A stretch of DNA of 64,000 nt from Bacteroidota bacterium (GCA_016193485.1 JACPRZ010000043.1:1-64000), one strand, 5' to 3'; positions 18,765 through 27,457 are shown, counted from the first letter of the stretch. Notes: generated by a model from the sequence alone, not told the origin. Made by a program: numbers and translations.

Positions 18765-20141
18765 TCATTTTAAAATCTCTTCGTATAAATTATCCATGAC
18801 CGGATTAAATTTCTGGTCCCTTTTCAGTTCATATTGATATATTATCCTACCAAGATTTTTCAGAAACGGCATCCCGGTTTCATCGTATTCGTAATTACCG
18901 TCTAAAATCCGGCTTTTGTTCGTGCGGATAACTGCGCAGAGGAAAAACTCTACCCTGTTTTCAAAATCCACGATGTAAGCGCAGTCCGAAAGCCATCCGT
19001 ATGCCCGCCCGACAACGTTTAAGATGCGCGGATTTTTTTCACGGATTGTATCGGGTGCGCCACCGTAAATAAAAAATTTCTTAAAGTTATCGGGATATTC
19101 CTTTTTATTACGATAATCGGGGTTGGATGATTCCCGCGGATAAAGCACCAGATATTTTCGGATTAACCTGTAATCATCAGCCGTGAGGTCAAATTGTTTT
19201 AATGGTTCTGCCGCTTCCGGAAAAATAATTGAGATGAGCAGGCGGTTCATATCTGCTATTGAAATGTAGTTTGACCATGTAAAATCCTTCGGTTCATAGT
19301 ACATTTTTCCTTTTGCATCTTTCCATGCTTTACCTGCTTTTACTGTTCCTAAAGGGTTTCGGAGCATTTGATTGTTGCAGATCAGAGGTTGTTGGTAAAT
19401 GAGTTTGCCGGCAAGGTCATAAAACTTCACAGGGTTGGTGCACCGGTTGGAAATGGAATCGCATGGAGCGAATCGTGAAATAATCCGGATATCCCTGTAT
19501 CCCATTTCCGAAAGCCGGGTGTTGAGATATTCCTGCCCGAGGAATTCGTAGAGACGGTTAAAAGCGCTGTTATCGCTTACCAGCAGCATTTTTTTTGCAT
19601 AATGTAGAACCGATGGAAGCCCTATTTCGGCAGATGTATCTTTGGTAACGTTAATCTGGCACTCATAAGCGCTGTCGGTAATCATAGTGTTGTATTTGGA
19701 GATATCCGGATAACCGTTTTTATTCATCCGGTTAATTTTTTCAAAGGACATTGCGATGACCGGAAGTTTAACCAAACTGGCGGGATAGAAATAGTTTTGA
19801 GGCGACAGATGGTAACTGAAAGATTCAAAGGAAGGAATGTTCCTCTCATCGCGGTTTATCCGGGTATAGATAATCTGAACTTCGTATTCATTAATATTAC
19901 CGGTGATTTCTTTAAAAAATTCCGGATGCGACTTTAGTAAAGAATCCAGAAAAAAACCGTTGTAATTTTGTGAAAATACAAAAGAGAAGGAAAGCAGGAT
20001 GAAAAGTAATGATGGAATGGTGGAAGATTGGAAGATTATGCGGAAAGGACGGATTTGTCTGATATTGAATTTTTCCGACATTCCATTATTCCAACCTTCC
20101 ATCCTTCCGGAAAATTTTCGGAAACCACAGATTACCGCCAT
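18765..20141 (-). CDS. Secreted serine hydrolase, class A beta-lactamase-like
   Basis: The 458-aa reading has SLVK (SxxK nucleophile motif, in YPASLVKLPV) and SDN (LLVSDNSAFNRL), the first two motifs of class A beta-lactamase and penicillin-recognising folds. The usual KTG is replaced by a segment IYGGAPDT. The signal peptide is the stretch PSLLFILLSFSFVFSQ, well downstream of the first ATG (20141). The roughly 35 codons before it consist largely of a GGAAGATTGGAAG-type hairpin repeat, so the true start is uncertain (ATGs at 20141, about 20102 and about 20081). A periplasmic peptidase or esterase is likelier than a true beta-lactamase. Confidence 0.75.
   Translation of the reverse strand: MAVICGFRKFSGRMEGWNNGMSEKFNIRQIRPFRIIFQSSTIPSLLFILLSFSFVFSQNYNGFFLDSLLKSHPEFFKEITGNINEYEVQIIYTRINRDERNIPSFESFSYHLSPQNYFYPASLVKLPVIAMSFEKINRMNKNGYPDISKYNTMITDSAYECQINVTKDTSAEIGLPSVLHYAKKMLLVSDNSAFNRLYEFLGQEYLNTRLSEMGYRDIRIISRFAPCDSISNRCTNPVKFYDLAGKLIYQQPLICNNQMLRNPLGTVKAGKAWKDAKGKMYYEPKDFTWSNYISIADMNRLLISIIFPEAAEPLKQFDLTADDYRLIRKYLVLYPRESSNPDYRNKKEYPDNFKKFFIYGGAPDTIREKNPRILNVVGRAYGWLSDCAYIVDFENRVEFFLCAVIRTNKSRILDGNYEYDETGMPFLKNLGRIIYQYELKRDQKFNPVMDNLYEEILK
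20012..20109. repeat. GGAAGATTGG-family hairpin overlapping a signal-peptide region
   Basis: Left arm 20012-20037 (ATGGAATGGTGGAAGATT...) and right arm 20080-20109 (ATTCCATTATTCCAACCTTCC...) are imperfectly complementary with a 42-bp loop. The same oligonucleotide family recurs at 58378-58397 and 58491-58510. Confidence 0.6.
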
Positions 20142-20172
20142 GGTGAAATTTACCCGACTATGGAGGGTTTGA

Positions 20173-21408
20173 TTACCGATGGTATGATTCAGTCAACGTT
20201 TTTTTCTTTGCGCACATCAGGTTGATTCCGTTTGAACCCCAGTGGTAACCCAGGTTAAACGGAACCGGTTCAACAACCGCTGATTCTTTTTTATATTCAC
20301 CGGCAAGGTCATGCTGGAATAACCCCCTGAAATCTTTTATTGGTGTTGTATAAGTACCGTAAAACCTGAAATTCCATTCCTCCTTTGAAAAATAGTGAAA
20401 TGCAATTCCTGAATCGTCCTGCAGGATAAATGCGCACTGCTGCAGCATCAAATTCCGTATGCGGGAAAATTCCCTGTAATGCAGCAGGTAGGAAGCCGAT
20501 TTCAGATACCCTGTAGTGGTTCCCAGTCCGTTTAGATACTTCATGAATTCCGGTGCGCGCTTTAATCCCTCATCCGACAGGTCGGCACGGAAATAATAAA
20601 GATGCCGGAGATTATTCTTGCCCCTTGTGACAAATCCTATATCCAGTCCGCGCGCATTCCTTTTATTAAAACCGGATTCATTTTCATCTGAACAATTTGT
20701 TACCTTGCCATTCGTGTCAACTGAGATACGCGTTACACCGGCAATGTAATTTCCGGTCCGTGCCATAAAGAGTGCGATCAGCGGCAGAGTTCCATCCACA
20801 CGGTCCTGTACGAGGTCCTTAGACATATTTTTTGTTACAAAATAACTTCTCCTGAACAGGTCAATGAGGGATACCTGAACCGATTGGAGGTAATTATCAA
20901 AGGATGATTCATCCATAGCGGAAAAATCCGGCATTTTACCAAGGCGTTCCAGCGCAATTAAAACATAATTATCTGCATCAGGGAAAAGAGTAATTGCATT
21001 AAGAAAATCCGGTCCCGAGAAAGGGTAAAACAAAGTACTTCCTGTACCTTCAGTCGTCACTCTTTCCGAATCAGCCCATGCAACCATTGAAGAGAGGCGG
21101 TTTATCGTAATTTCATCCCATTTCTCGCTCATCCATGCCGAATAATTATTCCAAGCACTATTATGGGTAACCCTGTTTTTTAGAGCAGCATCTTCCGGAT
21201 TTAATCCGGCCAGGACTAAAGAGGCATCACTCAGTTTTTTGTCATAAGGAGTTAACGTATCAACCGGCTCTGTTACTGTCATTACGGAATCATTCAGCCG
21301 GCCGGTTGTTTCGGTTTGTTCCCCGGTGCGTGAACCTGCTACCTGGCAGGAATAGGGAAGAAGGATGAGCAGGGAATGAAAAAAATAAACCGTAACTTTA
21401 TTCAACAT
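20173..21408 (-). CDS. Lipoprotein of unknown function
   Basis: Starting at ATG 21408 the 411-aa protein begins MLNKVTVYFFHSLLILLPYSC, a signal peptide with lipobox PYSC, so it should be membrane-anchored at Cys21. An in-frame upstream start at 21456 would put the signal peptide internally and is disfavoured. The body (WNNYSAWMSEKWDEI, YPFSGPDFLNAITLFPDADNYV, KDLVQDRVDGTLPLI) looks like a conserved globular domain, but I do not recognise the family. It lies 31 bp upstream of the serine hydrolase gene on the same strand, so the two may be expressed together. Confidence 0.75.
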   Translation of the reverse strand: MLNKVTVYFFHSLLILLPYSCQVAGSRTGEQTETTGRLNDSVMTVTEPVDTLTPYDKKLSDASLVLAGLNPEDAALKNRVTHNSAWNNYSAWMSEKWDEITINRLSSMVAWADSERVTTEGTGSTLFYPFSGPDFLNAITLFPDADNYVLIALERLGKMPDFSAMDESSFDNYLQSVQVSLIDLFRRSYFVTKNMSKDLVQDRVDGTLPLIALFMARTGNYIAGVTRISVDTNGKVTNCSDENESGFNKRNARGLDIGFVTRGKNNLRHLYYFRADLSDEGLKRAPEFMKYLNGLGTTTGYLKSASYLLHYREFSRIRNLMLQQCAFILQDDSGIAFHYFSKEEWNFRFYGTYTTPIKDFRGLFQHDLAGEYKKESAVVEPVPFNLGYHWGSNGINLMCAKKKTLTESYHR

Positions 21409-21450
21409 ATTTTGTTCAATGTATATCAAAAAATTCGTAGAATAAACAGT

Positions 21451-21543
21451 CGCCACTAAAACACAAAAACACTAAATCCCACAAAATAATAATTACAAAA
21501 CATCTTCTTTTAGTGTAATTTCGTGTTTTAGTGACTTCGTGGC
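21451..21543. repeat. ACACTAAAA/TTTTAGTG hairpin repeat between genes
   Basis: The left arm CGCCACTAAAACACAAAA (from 21451) pairs imperfectly with the right arm ending TTTTAGTGACTTCGTGGC at 21543; both arms are built from short ACACTAAA-type units. It sits between the permease stop and the lipoprotein start and may act as a terminator. A relative (CCACAAAGACACAAAG) is at 42085-42120. Confidence 0.6.
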
Positions 21544-21556
21544 AAAAAAAATGTTT

Positions 21557-22873
21557 TTAACTATTCCCATTCCGCGGTTCTGATTTTTTTCCTGAATAAT
21601 ATACCACCAAACCCAGCAATACGGTCACAATTCCGAAAAGCGACTCCCATGGTTTATTGATAAAAACAAAGATGAGAATCCAAAGGTTGATAAGGAGGAA
21701 AAGAATAGGAGTTAACGGATACCAGCGGGTTCGGTATCCTGAAAATGAATCACCCGGTTTTTTCCGGATCAAAAAAATTCCCGCCACGGTGAGAAAAGTA
21801 AACAGGTTGAGCGTAAATCCGGTATAGGTAAGCACCTGCTCGAATGTGGATGTCAGAATAAAAAAAAGTGTTATGCCCGATTGGAGCAGGAGCGCCCTTG
21901 CCGGAACGCCATGCCGGTTCTTTACCGAAAAAATATTCATCACCGGTGTATCTTCACCCATCACCTGCGTCACGCGAGGTCCTGCAATGATCATGGAACT
22001 GACCGTGGATACAAGCAAAAGGGAAATCATAGCGCTCATAATTCTGCCCCCCCCTTCACCGAATATTTTTCCGGCAGAAATTTGCCCGACCTCAATCTGT
22101 CCCGCCAGTTCGGATGCCGGAACGGTATAGAGAAAAATAAAATTCAGCATGACATAAAGAAGAATCACGACAACCGTACCTGCCAGAAGGGACATGGGAA
22201 GATTTTTTTCCGGGCGCTCTATTTCCCCGGCAATATAGGCGGAGGCGTTCCATCCCGAATAAGCAAAGGATACATATACCAGTGAGACGGCAAAAACGGG
22301 ATGGAAAATCCACGACCAGCAGTGCGCATCCGGCAATAAACTCAGGGTGACAGGGGAGGGAGCGGTCAAACCCGAAATAATAAAAAAGATGATGAGCCCT
22401 ACTTTGAGTACCGTAAAAACATTCTGTACCTTTTTCCCGTAATGAAGGGTATAGGAATGAATGAGAGAAAACAAAACCACAACAGCGATACCGGTAAAGC
22501 GCGGATCAATCCCGGGGATCAGATTTGTCTTGGCAAAATACTGGCCCAGCGCCATTGCGGCAAGTGCGACCGGGGCGGCAAACCCGGCAAAAAGGGATGT
22601 CCAGCCCGCAAGGAAGCCGATGGCAGGATGATAAATCTTTGACAGGTAGAAATATTCCCCCCCCGACCTGGGCAGGCGAACACCGATTTCCCCGTACACC
22701 AGCGCACCGCATAAAGCCATCATGCCCCCGATGATCCATAACATCAGGATTGCCGGCACCGAATCAATTTCCAAAACCTGGAAACCGAGGGTAGTGAACA
22801 CCCCCGTTCCGATCATATTTGCAATGACAATGGACGAAGCCGAAAAAAATCCTATAGGGCGGGAATTCTGCAT
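21557..22873 (-). CDS. APC-superfamily amino acid permease
   Basis: The 438-aa protein has about 12 membrane segments and the APC family first helix with GTGVFTTLGF, followed by SGGEYFYLSKIYHP, the usual consensus after helix 2. It should import or exchange amino acids or polyamines across the inner membrane. The substrate is not predictable. Its ATG follows directly on the stop codon of the secreted-protein gene (22874), so they form an operon. Two C8 runs (22047-22054 and 22657-22664) code Gly-rich turns. Confidence 0.88.
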   Translation of the reverse strand: MQNSRPIGFFSASSIVIANMIGTGVFTTLGFQVLEIDSVPAILMLWIIGGMMALCGALVYGEIGVRLPRSGGEYFYLSKIYHPAIGFLAGWTSLFAGFAAPVALAAMALGQYFAKTNLIPGIDPRFTGIAVVVLFSLIHSYTLHYGKKVQNVFTVLKVGLIIFFIISGLTAPSPVTLSLLPDAHCWSWIFHPVFAVSLVYVSFAYSGWNASAYIAGEIERPEKNLPMSLLAGTVVVILLYVMLNFIFLYTVPASELAGQIEVGQISAGKIFGEGGGRIMSAMISLLLVSTVSSMIIAGPRVTQVMGEDTPVMNIFSVKNRHGVPARALLLQSGITLFFILTSTFEQVLTYTGFTLNLFTFLTVAGIFLIRKKPGDSFSGYRTRWYPLTPILFLLINLWILIFVFINKPWESLFGIVTVLLGLVVYYSGKKSEPRNGNS

Positions 22874-23821
22874 TTACTTTTTTGTCTTTTCGGGCAACAA
22901 TCCCTTTTCCGGTATTTTTGTTTTTTTACTCTTTTTATCTTCCGGGTTCCTCGCATCCACATCTTCAATCAGGGTCCATCGTCCCCTTTTGAATTTAAAA
23001 GCATCGCAGGAGAAATCCGGACCGTAAAATTCATAATTCCCCGCATATTCCGGTTTGCCCGGTGACAGATGGTCAAAAACAATGCGTTTTTTCTTTTCGT
23101 CCCATTGAACCGACATGGATACCATTGCGCTGTATTCAAAAATGATCCTTCGGGATGTTGTATCTTTTCCGCAGGTAAAAACAGGCGCTCCGAATATAGG
23201 AATATAGTCCCGATAGCCCCGATAGCTATCGGGGGGATTAGTGATGATCATTACATCAATAACTTTTTTTGTGGTGCGGCTGTTATACCCTTTCCATCCC
23301 AGCAGGGTATAATACCGAACGCCTTTTCTCTTTGATAAAATGATCCGGTAATAATGAGCGCCATACCAGCGTTCACCCGTGACGGACCGCTTTGACCAAT
23401 CTTCCGGTAATCCGGATTTATCCTGCAATTCATATACAAATGATCGTTCAGATTTCTTATCATAGAATTGAATTATTCCGAAATACCGGTACGATCCCGC
23501 ATTTTCAGGAAGATGCCAGTTGAAAATCCGGAACCGCTTATCCGGAGAGGAAAGAATGGCCATTGATTTAACTTTATCAAAGGAATAAAAAAAAGAGTTA
23601 TCCCGTTCCAGCGCTTTCAGCAGCAGAGCGGTGACACGATCATTAAAAAACATTTTTTCCGAATCGGTTTTCGAATTCAGAACCAGGGGGGTAAACATGC
23701 ATAGGGAATCCTCGTATGCTGACAGGACTGAATCAGTGGTTGTTCCCGTGCCACTTAACCCAGTGAACGGGAGCACCGAAAGGGTGAAATAAAAGAAAGC
23801 GCGGAAAGTGCATGAAATCAC
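22874..23821 (-). CDS. Secreted protein of unknown function with an in-frame palindromic insert
   Basis: The 315-aa protein starts with a hydrophobic signal (residues about 5-25). Its body (FRIFNWHLPENAGSYRYFGIIQ, WYGAHYYRIILSKRKG, YYTLLGWKGYNSRTTKKVIDV) looks like a conserved beta-rich domain. I know similar Bacteroidota proteins only as hypothetical. At 23208-23238 the DNA has a CCGATAGCTATCGG palindrome coding PPDSYRGYRDYIPI where a short turn would be expected before FGAPVF. The C-terminus is a Lys-rich tail. The downstream permease gene starts with no gap. Confidence 0.75.
   Translation of the reverse strand: MISCTFRAFFYFTLSVLPFTGLSGTGTTTDSVLSAYEDSLCMFTPLVLNSKTDSEKMFFNDRVTALLLKALERDNSFFYSFDKVKSMAILSSPDKRFRIFNWHLPENAGSYRYFGIIQFYDKKSERSFVYELQDKSGLPEDWSKRSVTGERWYGAHYYRIILSKRKGVRYYTLLGWKGYNSRTTKKVIDVMIITNPPDSYRGYRDYIPIFGAPVFTCGKDTTSRRIIFEYSAMVSMSVQWDEKKKRIVFDHLSPGKPEYAGNYEFYGPDFSCDAFKFKRGRWTLIEDVDARNPEDKKSKKTKIPEKGLLPEKTKK
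23208..23238. repeat. CCGATAGCTATCGG palindromic element, in frame
   Basis: TCCCGATAGCCCCGATAGCTA runs into TCGGGGGG. The core CCCCGATAGCTATCGGGG is a perfect palindrome preceded by a partial copy. It codes part of a secreted protein on the minus strand. A second copy is at 25378-25393 in the acyl-CoA reductase gene. Confidence 0.75.
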
Positions 23822-23878
23822 ACGTTGAATTATTATTGATTCATGAATTGCCGCATATATATAATCCCTTCATGCACA

Positions 23879-24232
23879 TCATTCGAGGTGCAGCGATGCT
23901 TTCTTTGCCGCCAGTTCTTCTTTTGTCTCAGTAAAATTTGCGTCAGGTAAACAGCAATCCACCGGACAAACGGCAGCGCACTGCGGCTCATCATGAAAGC
24001 CGGTACATTCAGTGCATTTATCGGGAACTATGAAATAAAGGTCGTTTGATATAGCATCGTTTTCCTGACCGGCATCTTGTGTCAGTCCGCTGTTTTTACC
24101 TGTATAGTTACCTGTGACCTTGGTTCCGTCAGCATAGCGCCATTTCGCGCTACCTTCATAAATGGCATGGTTTGGACATTCGGGTTCGCACGCCCCGCAA
24201 TTGATACATTCTTCCGTGATTTTAATAGCCAT
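23879..24232 (-). CDS. Dicluster 4Fe-4S ferredoxin
   Basis: This 117-aa ferredoxin carries an N-terminal cluster motif with C9, C12, C15 and C19 (ECINCGACEPECP), and a second with C73, C76, C85 and C89 (DKCTECTGFHDEPQCAAVCP) containing the eight-residue insert between cysteines typical of Alvin-type ferredoxins. It transfers low-potential electrons in the cytoplasm. It is divergent from the acyl-CoA reductase gene, a pairing I recall from other Bacteroidota. No clear promoter box was found in front of it. Confidence 0.93.
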   Translation of the reverse strand: MAIKITEECINCGACEPECPNHAIYEGSAKWRYADGTKVTGNYTGKNSGLTQDAGQENDAISNDLYFIVPDKCTECTGFHDEPQCAAVCPVDCCLPDANFTETKEELAAKKASLHLE

Positions 24233-24274
24233 AGTGTCATAAATTATAGGTTGATGAATGTAATTTATAAGTAA

Positions 24275-24287
24275 AGGGTATTACCCT
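24275..24287. promoter_or_regulatory. Inverted repeat AGGGTA-T-TACCCT abutting a promoter
   Basis: A perfect 6-bp inverted repeat with a single central base lies directly upstream of the TACTTTTG box and shares its first T, between the divergent ferredoxin and acyl-CoA reductase genes. A repressor site is possible, but no regulator is known. Confidence 0.4.
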
Positions 24288-24294
24288 ACTTTTG
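24287..24294 (+). promoter_or_regulatory. -7 promoter box TACTTTTG of the acyl-CoA reductase gene
   Basis: An exact TAnnTTTG match. Its last three bases (TTG, 24292) are read as a start codon by naive ORF calling; the real ATG is at 24343. Confidence 0.65.
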
Positions 24295-24342
24295 CACGGC
24301 AAATATAGAAATTCTCTCATCGGAGAAATCCTTTGTCTGAAA

Positions 24343-25503
24343 ATGGAACACCTTGACCGTACTATCAACGCCTTCACGAAACTCGGGAATTTTTTACGTG
24401 AGTTTACGAAAGAACCTCCTGATCCCGCAAGGGCGTGGTCAGAAGAAATCCGTAATGCTGTCGGTAATGCGCACCTCGCAAACAACTGGTTTACGATAGA
24501 GAATCTTTATTTTGCACTACGGGTATGGGGAGAGGCGTTGCAGGAAGAAAAGGTTAAGCGGTGGCTCCAACCATACTTTTCAGTCCTTCCTAAATCACCG
24601 TCCATGCGGAATGTTTTTGTTATCATGGCGGGAAATATCCCCCTTGCAGGTCTTCACGACATGTTGTGCGTTCTCGCCTCGGGTAACAGGTTTATCGGGA
24701 AAATGTCTTCAAAAGATGATAAACTTTTAAAAATAGTTGCCGGGTATTTAAGCGATATTGAACCACAGTTCGGGGATTGCATTGAATTCACAGATTCTAA
24801 ACCACTGACATTTGATGCCGTTATTGCCACCGGAACTGACCTTTCTGAAAGGTATTTTAATTACTATTTCGGCCGGTATCCTCATATTTTCCGCAGGAAC
24901 AGGAATTCGGTTGCCATTCTTACCGGAGATGAAAGCCGGGATGAACTAAAGAAACTTGGCGATGACATTTTCACCTATTTCGGCCTCGGCTGCCGGAGTG
25001 TTTCAAAGATTTATGTGCCTGACGGTTACGATTTCGGCAAAATGGCAGAAGCGTTTTTAGCATACAGCAATATTATCAATCATGCCAAATACGGCAATAA
25101 CTACGATTATCAAAAGGCGATCTTCCTATTGAATAAAGTAAATTTTCATGATACCGGTTTTTTCATGATTAAAGAGGACCGATCTTTTTCATCGCCTGTT
25201 GCCGTTCTGCATTATGAACAGTACGGAAACCGGGAAGAACTTTTATCGGAGTTGCGGGAAGCGTCAGACCGGCTTCAATGTATTGCTGGTTCTAAAGAGT
25301 TGATACATTATTCCGGAATTAAAAAGCAAAATGATCACGGAGGTTCGGTTCCTCTATCCCCTTATTCCCTTATTCCTCCCGATAGCTATCGGGACCCCTA
25401 TTCCCCTTTAATTGAATTCGGCAAGACGCAGAAACCAGACCTCTGGGAATATGCCGATGGAGCGGATACGGTCGGTTTTCTTTTGAAATTGAAAGGGGAT
25501 TAA
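24343..25503 (+). CDS. Acyl-CoA reductase, LuxC family
   Basis: This 386-aa protein resembles LuxC, which reduces acyl-CoA or acyl-enzyme to the aldehyde with NADPH. It has the aldehyde-dehydrogenase-like pattern VFVIMAGNIPLAGLHDML, RRNRNSVAILTGDES and FGLGCRSVSKIYVP, the last containing the conserved nucleophile Cys. The ATG at 24343 is chosen because the upstream TTG lies in the promoter. About 27 residues near the C-terminus (SVPLSPYSLIPPDSYRD and neighbours) are coded by a low-complexity CCCTTATTCC tract plus a CCGATAGCTATCGG palindrome and look inserted between KKQND and the family end EFGKTQKPDLWEYADG. Confidence 0.85.
   Translation: MEHLDRTINAFTKLGNFLREFTKEPPDPARAWSEEIRNAVGNAHLANNWFTIENLYFALRVWGEALQEEKVKRWLQPYFSVLPKSPSMRNVFVIMAGNIPLAGLHDMLCVLASGNRFIGKMSSKDDKLLKIVAGYLSDIEPQFGDCIEFTDSKPLTFDAVIATGTDLSERYFNYYFGRYPHIFRRNRNSVAILTGDESRDELKKLGDDIFTYFGLGCRSVSKIYVPDGYDFGKMAEAFLAYSNIINHAKYGNNYDYQKAIFLLNKVNFHDTGFFMIKEDRSFSSPVAVLHYEQYGNREELLSELREASDRLQCIAGSKELIHYSGIKKQNDHGGSVPLSPYSLIPPDSYRDPYSPLIEFGKTQKPDLWEYADGADTVGFLLKLKGD
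25350..25409. repeat. In-frame insertion of pyrimidine-rich repeat plus CCGATAGCTATCGG palindrome
   Basis: CCTCTATCCCCTTATTCCC-type units are followed by CCCGATAGCTATCGGG (25378-25393) and then ACCCCTATTCCCC. The segment stays in frame within the reductase gene. Confidence 0.65.
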
Positions 25504-25668
25504 AACACTCACCTGAATGCGGTCAGGCAGGCGCGCCTATATCGCTTATAAAAGCGGGTTTTGTTCGGTTTTTTCTTTTGGAAAGGGTTGTGCAACGGTT
25601 ACCGCTGTTGGCGGTTCGTTGTTTTGTCTTTCCCCCCGAAAGAAGTTGTCGGAAAAAAGTGCGCTGTA

Positions 25669-25698
25669 TTTGCAGGTCGGGAATATTCTTTACTTTTG
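25669..25698 (+). promoter_or_regulatory. Promoter of the restriction-modification operon (TTTG-N18-TACTTTTG)
   Basis: TTTG at 25669-25672 and TACTTTTG at 25691-25698 match both elements of the Bacteroidota housekeeping promoter with an 18-bp spacer. The ATG follows 21 bp later at 25720. The rest of 25504-25690 holds no gene that I can see. Confidence 0.7.
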
Positions 25699-25719
25699 GG
25701 GTAAAGAATTTATTGAATA

Positions 25720-26535
25720 ATGAAAAATGGAATTTTAAATTTTGTCGGAGAAATTGATTATGCAAATGATTTCTCACCTGAAAAAGAAATTGTGCTGCGC
25801 AATGGCAGTTCGTTAGAATTTCTGAAAGAGATTCCGGATGAAGCAATCAAACTTATTATTACTTCTCCTCCTTACAATGTCGGTAAGGAATATGAAACGA
25901 AACAGAGCATTGAAAAATATTTGCAAGAACAGGAACCGATTATTGATGAACTTGTGAGGATACTTGATTCAACCGGTAGTTTGTGTTGGCAGGTTGGGAA
26001 CTATGTTGAGTCGGGAGAAATTTTTCCGCTGGATATGTATTATTACCCGGTGTTTAAGAGTAAGGGTTTGCAGTTGCGTAATAGAATTATCTGGCACTTC
26101 GGTCACGGTTTACATGCGAGTAAAAGATTTTCGGGGAGATATGAAACATTGTTGTGGTTTACGAAAAGCGATACATACACTTTTAATCTGGATTCAATCA
26201 GAGTTCCATCAAAGTATCCGGGGAAGACACATTTTAAAGGTGAGAAAAGAGGATTGCCGTCAGGTAATCCATTGGGAAAAAATCCGTCTGACATTTGGGA
26301 GTTTGTTGCTCAGGAATGGAAAAAAGCAATGTGGAACATTCCGAATGTGAAAGCGAATCATCCTGAGAAAACAATACATCCTTGTCAGTTTCCGATTGAG
26401 TTAGTTGAGCGTTGTATACTTGCTTTGACAAATGAAAATGATTGGATTCTTGACCCGTATGCAGGTGTCGGTTCAGTTATGGTCGCTGCACTGAAACATA
26501 AACGGAAAGATGCGTCACAAGAATATTTGAATTGA
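25720..26535 (+). CDS. Site-specific DNA methyltransferase (beta-class order), C-terminus short
   Basis: This 271-aa enzyme would methylate an amino group of A or C in a short DNA target using S-adenosylmethionine. Catalytic motif IV is TSPPY (48-52) and precedes SAM motif I, DPYAGVGS (245-252), which is the beta-class order. TSPPY is often seen in N4-cytosine enzymes. NRIIWHFGHGLHASKRFSGRYE and NIPNVKANHPEKT are strong family matches. After KHKRK the protein ends with DASQEYLN; relatives continue with a GxExxxxY segment (motif II) and a helix, about 25 more residues. The operon continues with a nuclease candidate 9 bp downstream. The AT-rich composition suggests acquisition by transfer. Confidence 0.88.
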   Translation: MKNGILNFVGEIDYANDFSPEKEIVLRNGSSLEFLKEIPDEAIKLIITSPPYNVGKEYETKQSIEKYLQEQEPIIDELVRILDSTGSLCWQVGNYVESGEIFPLDMYYYPVFKSKGLQLRNRIIWHFGHGLHASKRFSGRYETLLWFTKSDTYTFNLDSIRVPSKYPGKTHFKGEKRGLPSGNPLGKNPSDIWEFVAQEWKKAMWNIPNVKANHPEKTIHPCQFPIELVERCILALTNENDWILDPYAGVGSVMVAALKHKRKDASQEYLN

Positions 26536-26544
26536 AAATAAACT

Positions 26545-27453
26545 ATGCCGAATCAGGTTAAGATAACTTTTCTTAAAAATTTGGAGCAGCGTTATGGTAA
26601 ACTGAAAAAGTTATCTAATAGCTTATCGCTTTTTGAAATTGGTGATGGGCTATGTAGAATTTATATTCGTTATTCAAAAGTTCATAGTAGGAATCAGTCA
26701 TTTTACGGAATTTGTAAAGAGGATTTAAAACAACTTGATGGCTTTAATTCAGTGATTTGTTTTTTATGGGATACACAATCAGAACCTTTATTTATTCCTT
26801 ACTCTGAATTTGAAGAAGTATTTGCTATTTTAGAACCGGCTTCAGATGGACAGATTAAAGCGCAAATTTATCAGGAGAAAGATGGAATTGAATTATACAT
26901 TGCTAATTCAGGAAGATTTAATGTTGAGGGTTTTATCGGATGGAATAATCTGGATTTACTCATTGATAAAAATAAAATAGTTTCAATTCCCGATTTCACT
27001 CATTCGCAAATTCAAACTTTAATTGGTTCAATAGGAGTTCATCGTGGCTATGATATTTGGATACCAAATATTGATAGAAATAAACTTGACTGGACTCTGG
27101 CAAAAAAATTTGTTTCTAAAAATGATTTACCTGAAAGATATGTAAAAGTATTTGATGTAATTAAACAGGTTGATGTTTTATGGTTAAAGCGGGGTTCAAG
27201 CCAATTATCTGCAATGTTTGAAGTCGAACATTCAACTACAATTTATTCAGGTCTTTTAAGATTCAATGACCTTCATTTAATAGAACCAAATCTAAAACCT
27301 AAATTTAGTATTGTATCAAATGATTTGCGGAGGGCTTTATTTCTAAGACAAATTAATAGACCCACTTTTAAAATGAGTGGTCTTGCGGAACTCTGTAATT
27401 TTCTTGAATACAAAGATGTATTCGGTTGGTTTAATAGAACTTTAAAGGCATAA
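26545..27453 (+). CDS. Probable type II restriction endonuclease
   Basis: The 302-aa protein follows the methyltransferase by 9 bp, and that is half the reason for the call. The other half is VDVLWL....AMFEVEHSTTIYSGLLR at about 209-239. This fits a PD-(D/E)XK-like core with Asp210 and Glu226/Glu228, and resembles nuclease partners of such methyltransferases. The N-terminal 200 residues probably hold target recognition and match nothing I can name. Composition is distinctly AT-rich. It could instead be an accessory protein, and the recognition site is unknown. Confidence 0.65.
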   Translation: MPNQVKITFLKNLEQRYGKLKKLSNSLSLFEIGDGLCRIYIRYSKVHSRNQSFYGICKEDLKQLDGFNSVICFLWDTQSEPLFIPYSEFEEVFAILEPASDGQIKAQIYQEKDGIELYIANSGRFNVEGFIGWNNLDLLIDKNKIVSIPDFTHSQIQTLIGSIGVHRGYDIWIPNIDRNKLDWTLAKKFVSKNDLPERYVKVFDVIKQVDVLWLKRGSSQLSAMFEVEHSTTIYSGLLRFNDLHLIEPNLKPKFSIVSNDLRRALFLRQINRPTFKMSGLAELCNFLEYKDVFGWFNRTLKA

Positions 27454-27457
27454 TACA

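Noticed and set aside
25504-25690. Possible gene between acyl-CoA reductase and the R-M operon (67-aa frame at 25517)
   Set aside because: The frame runs through the R-M promoter and codes no recognisable segment.
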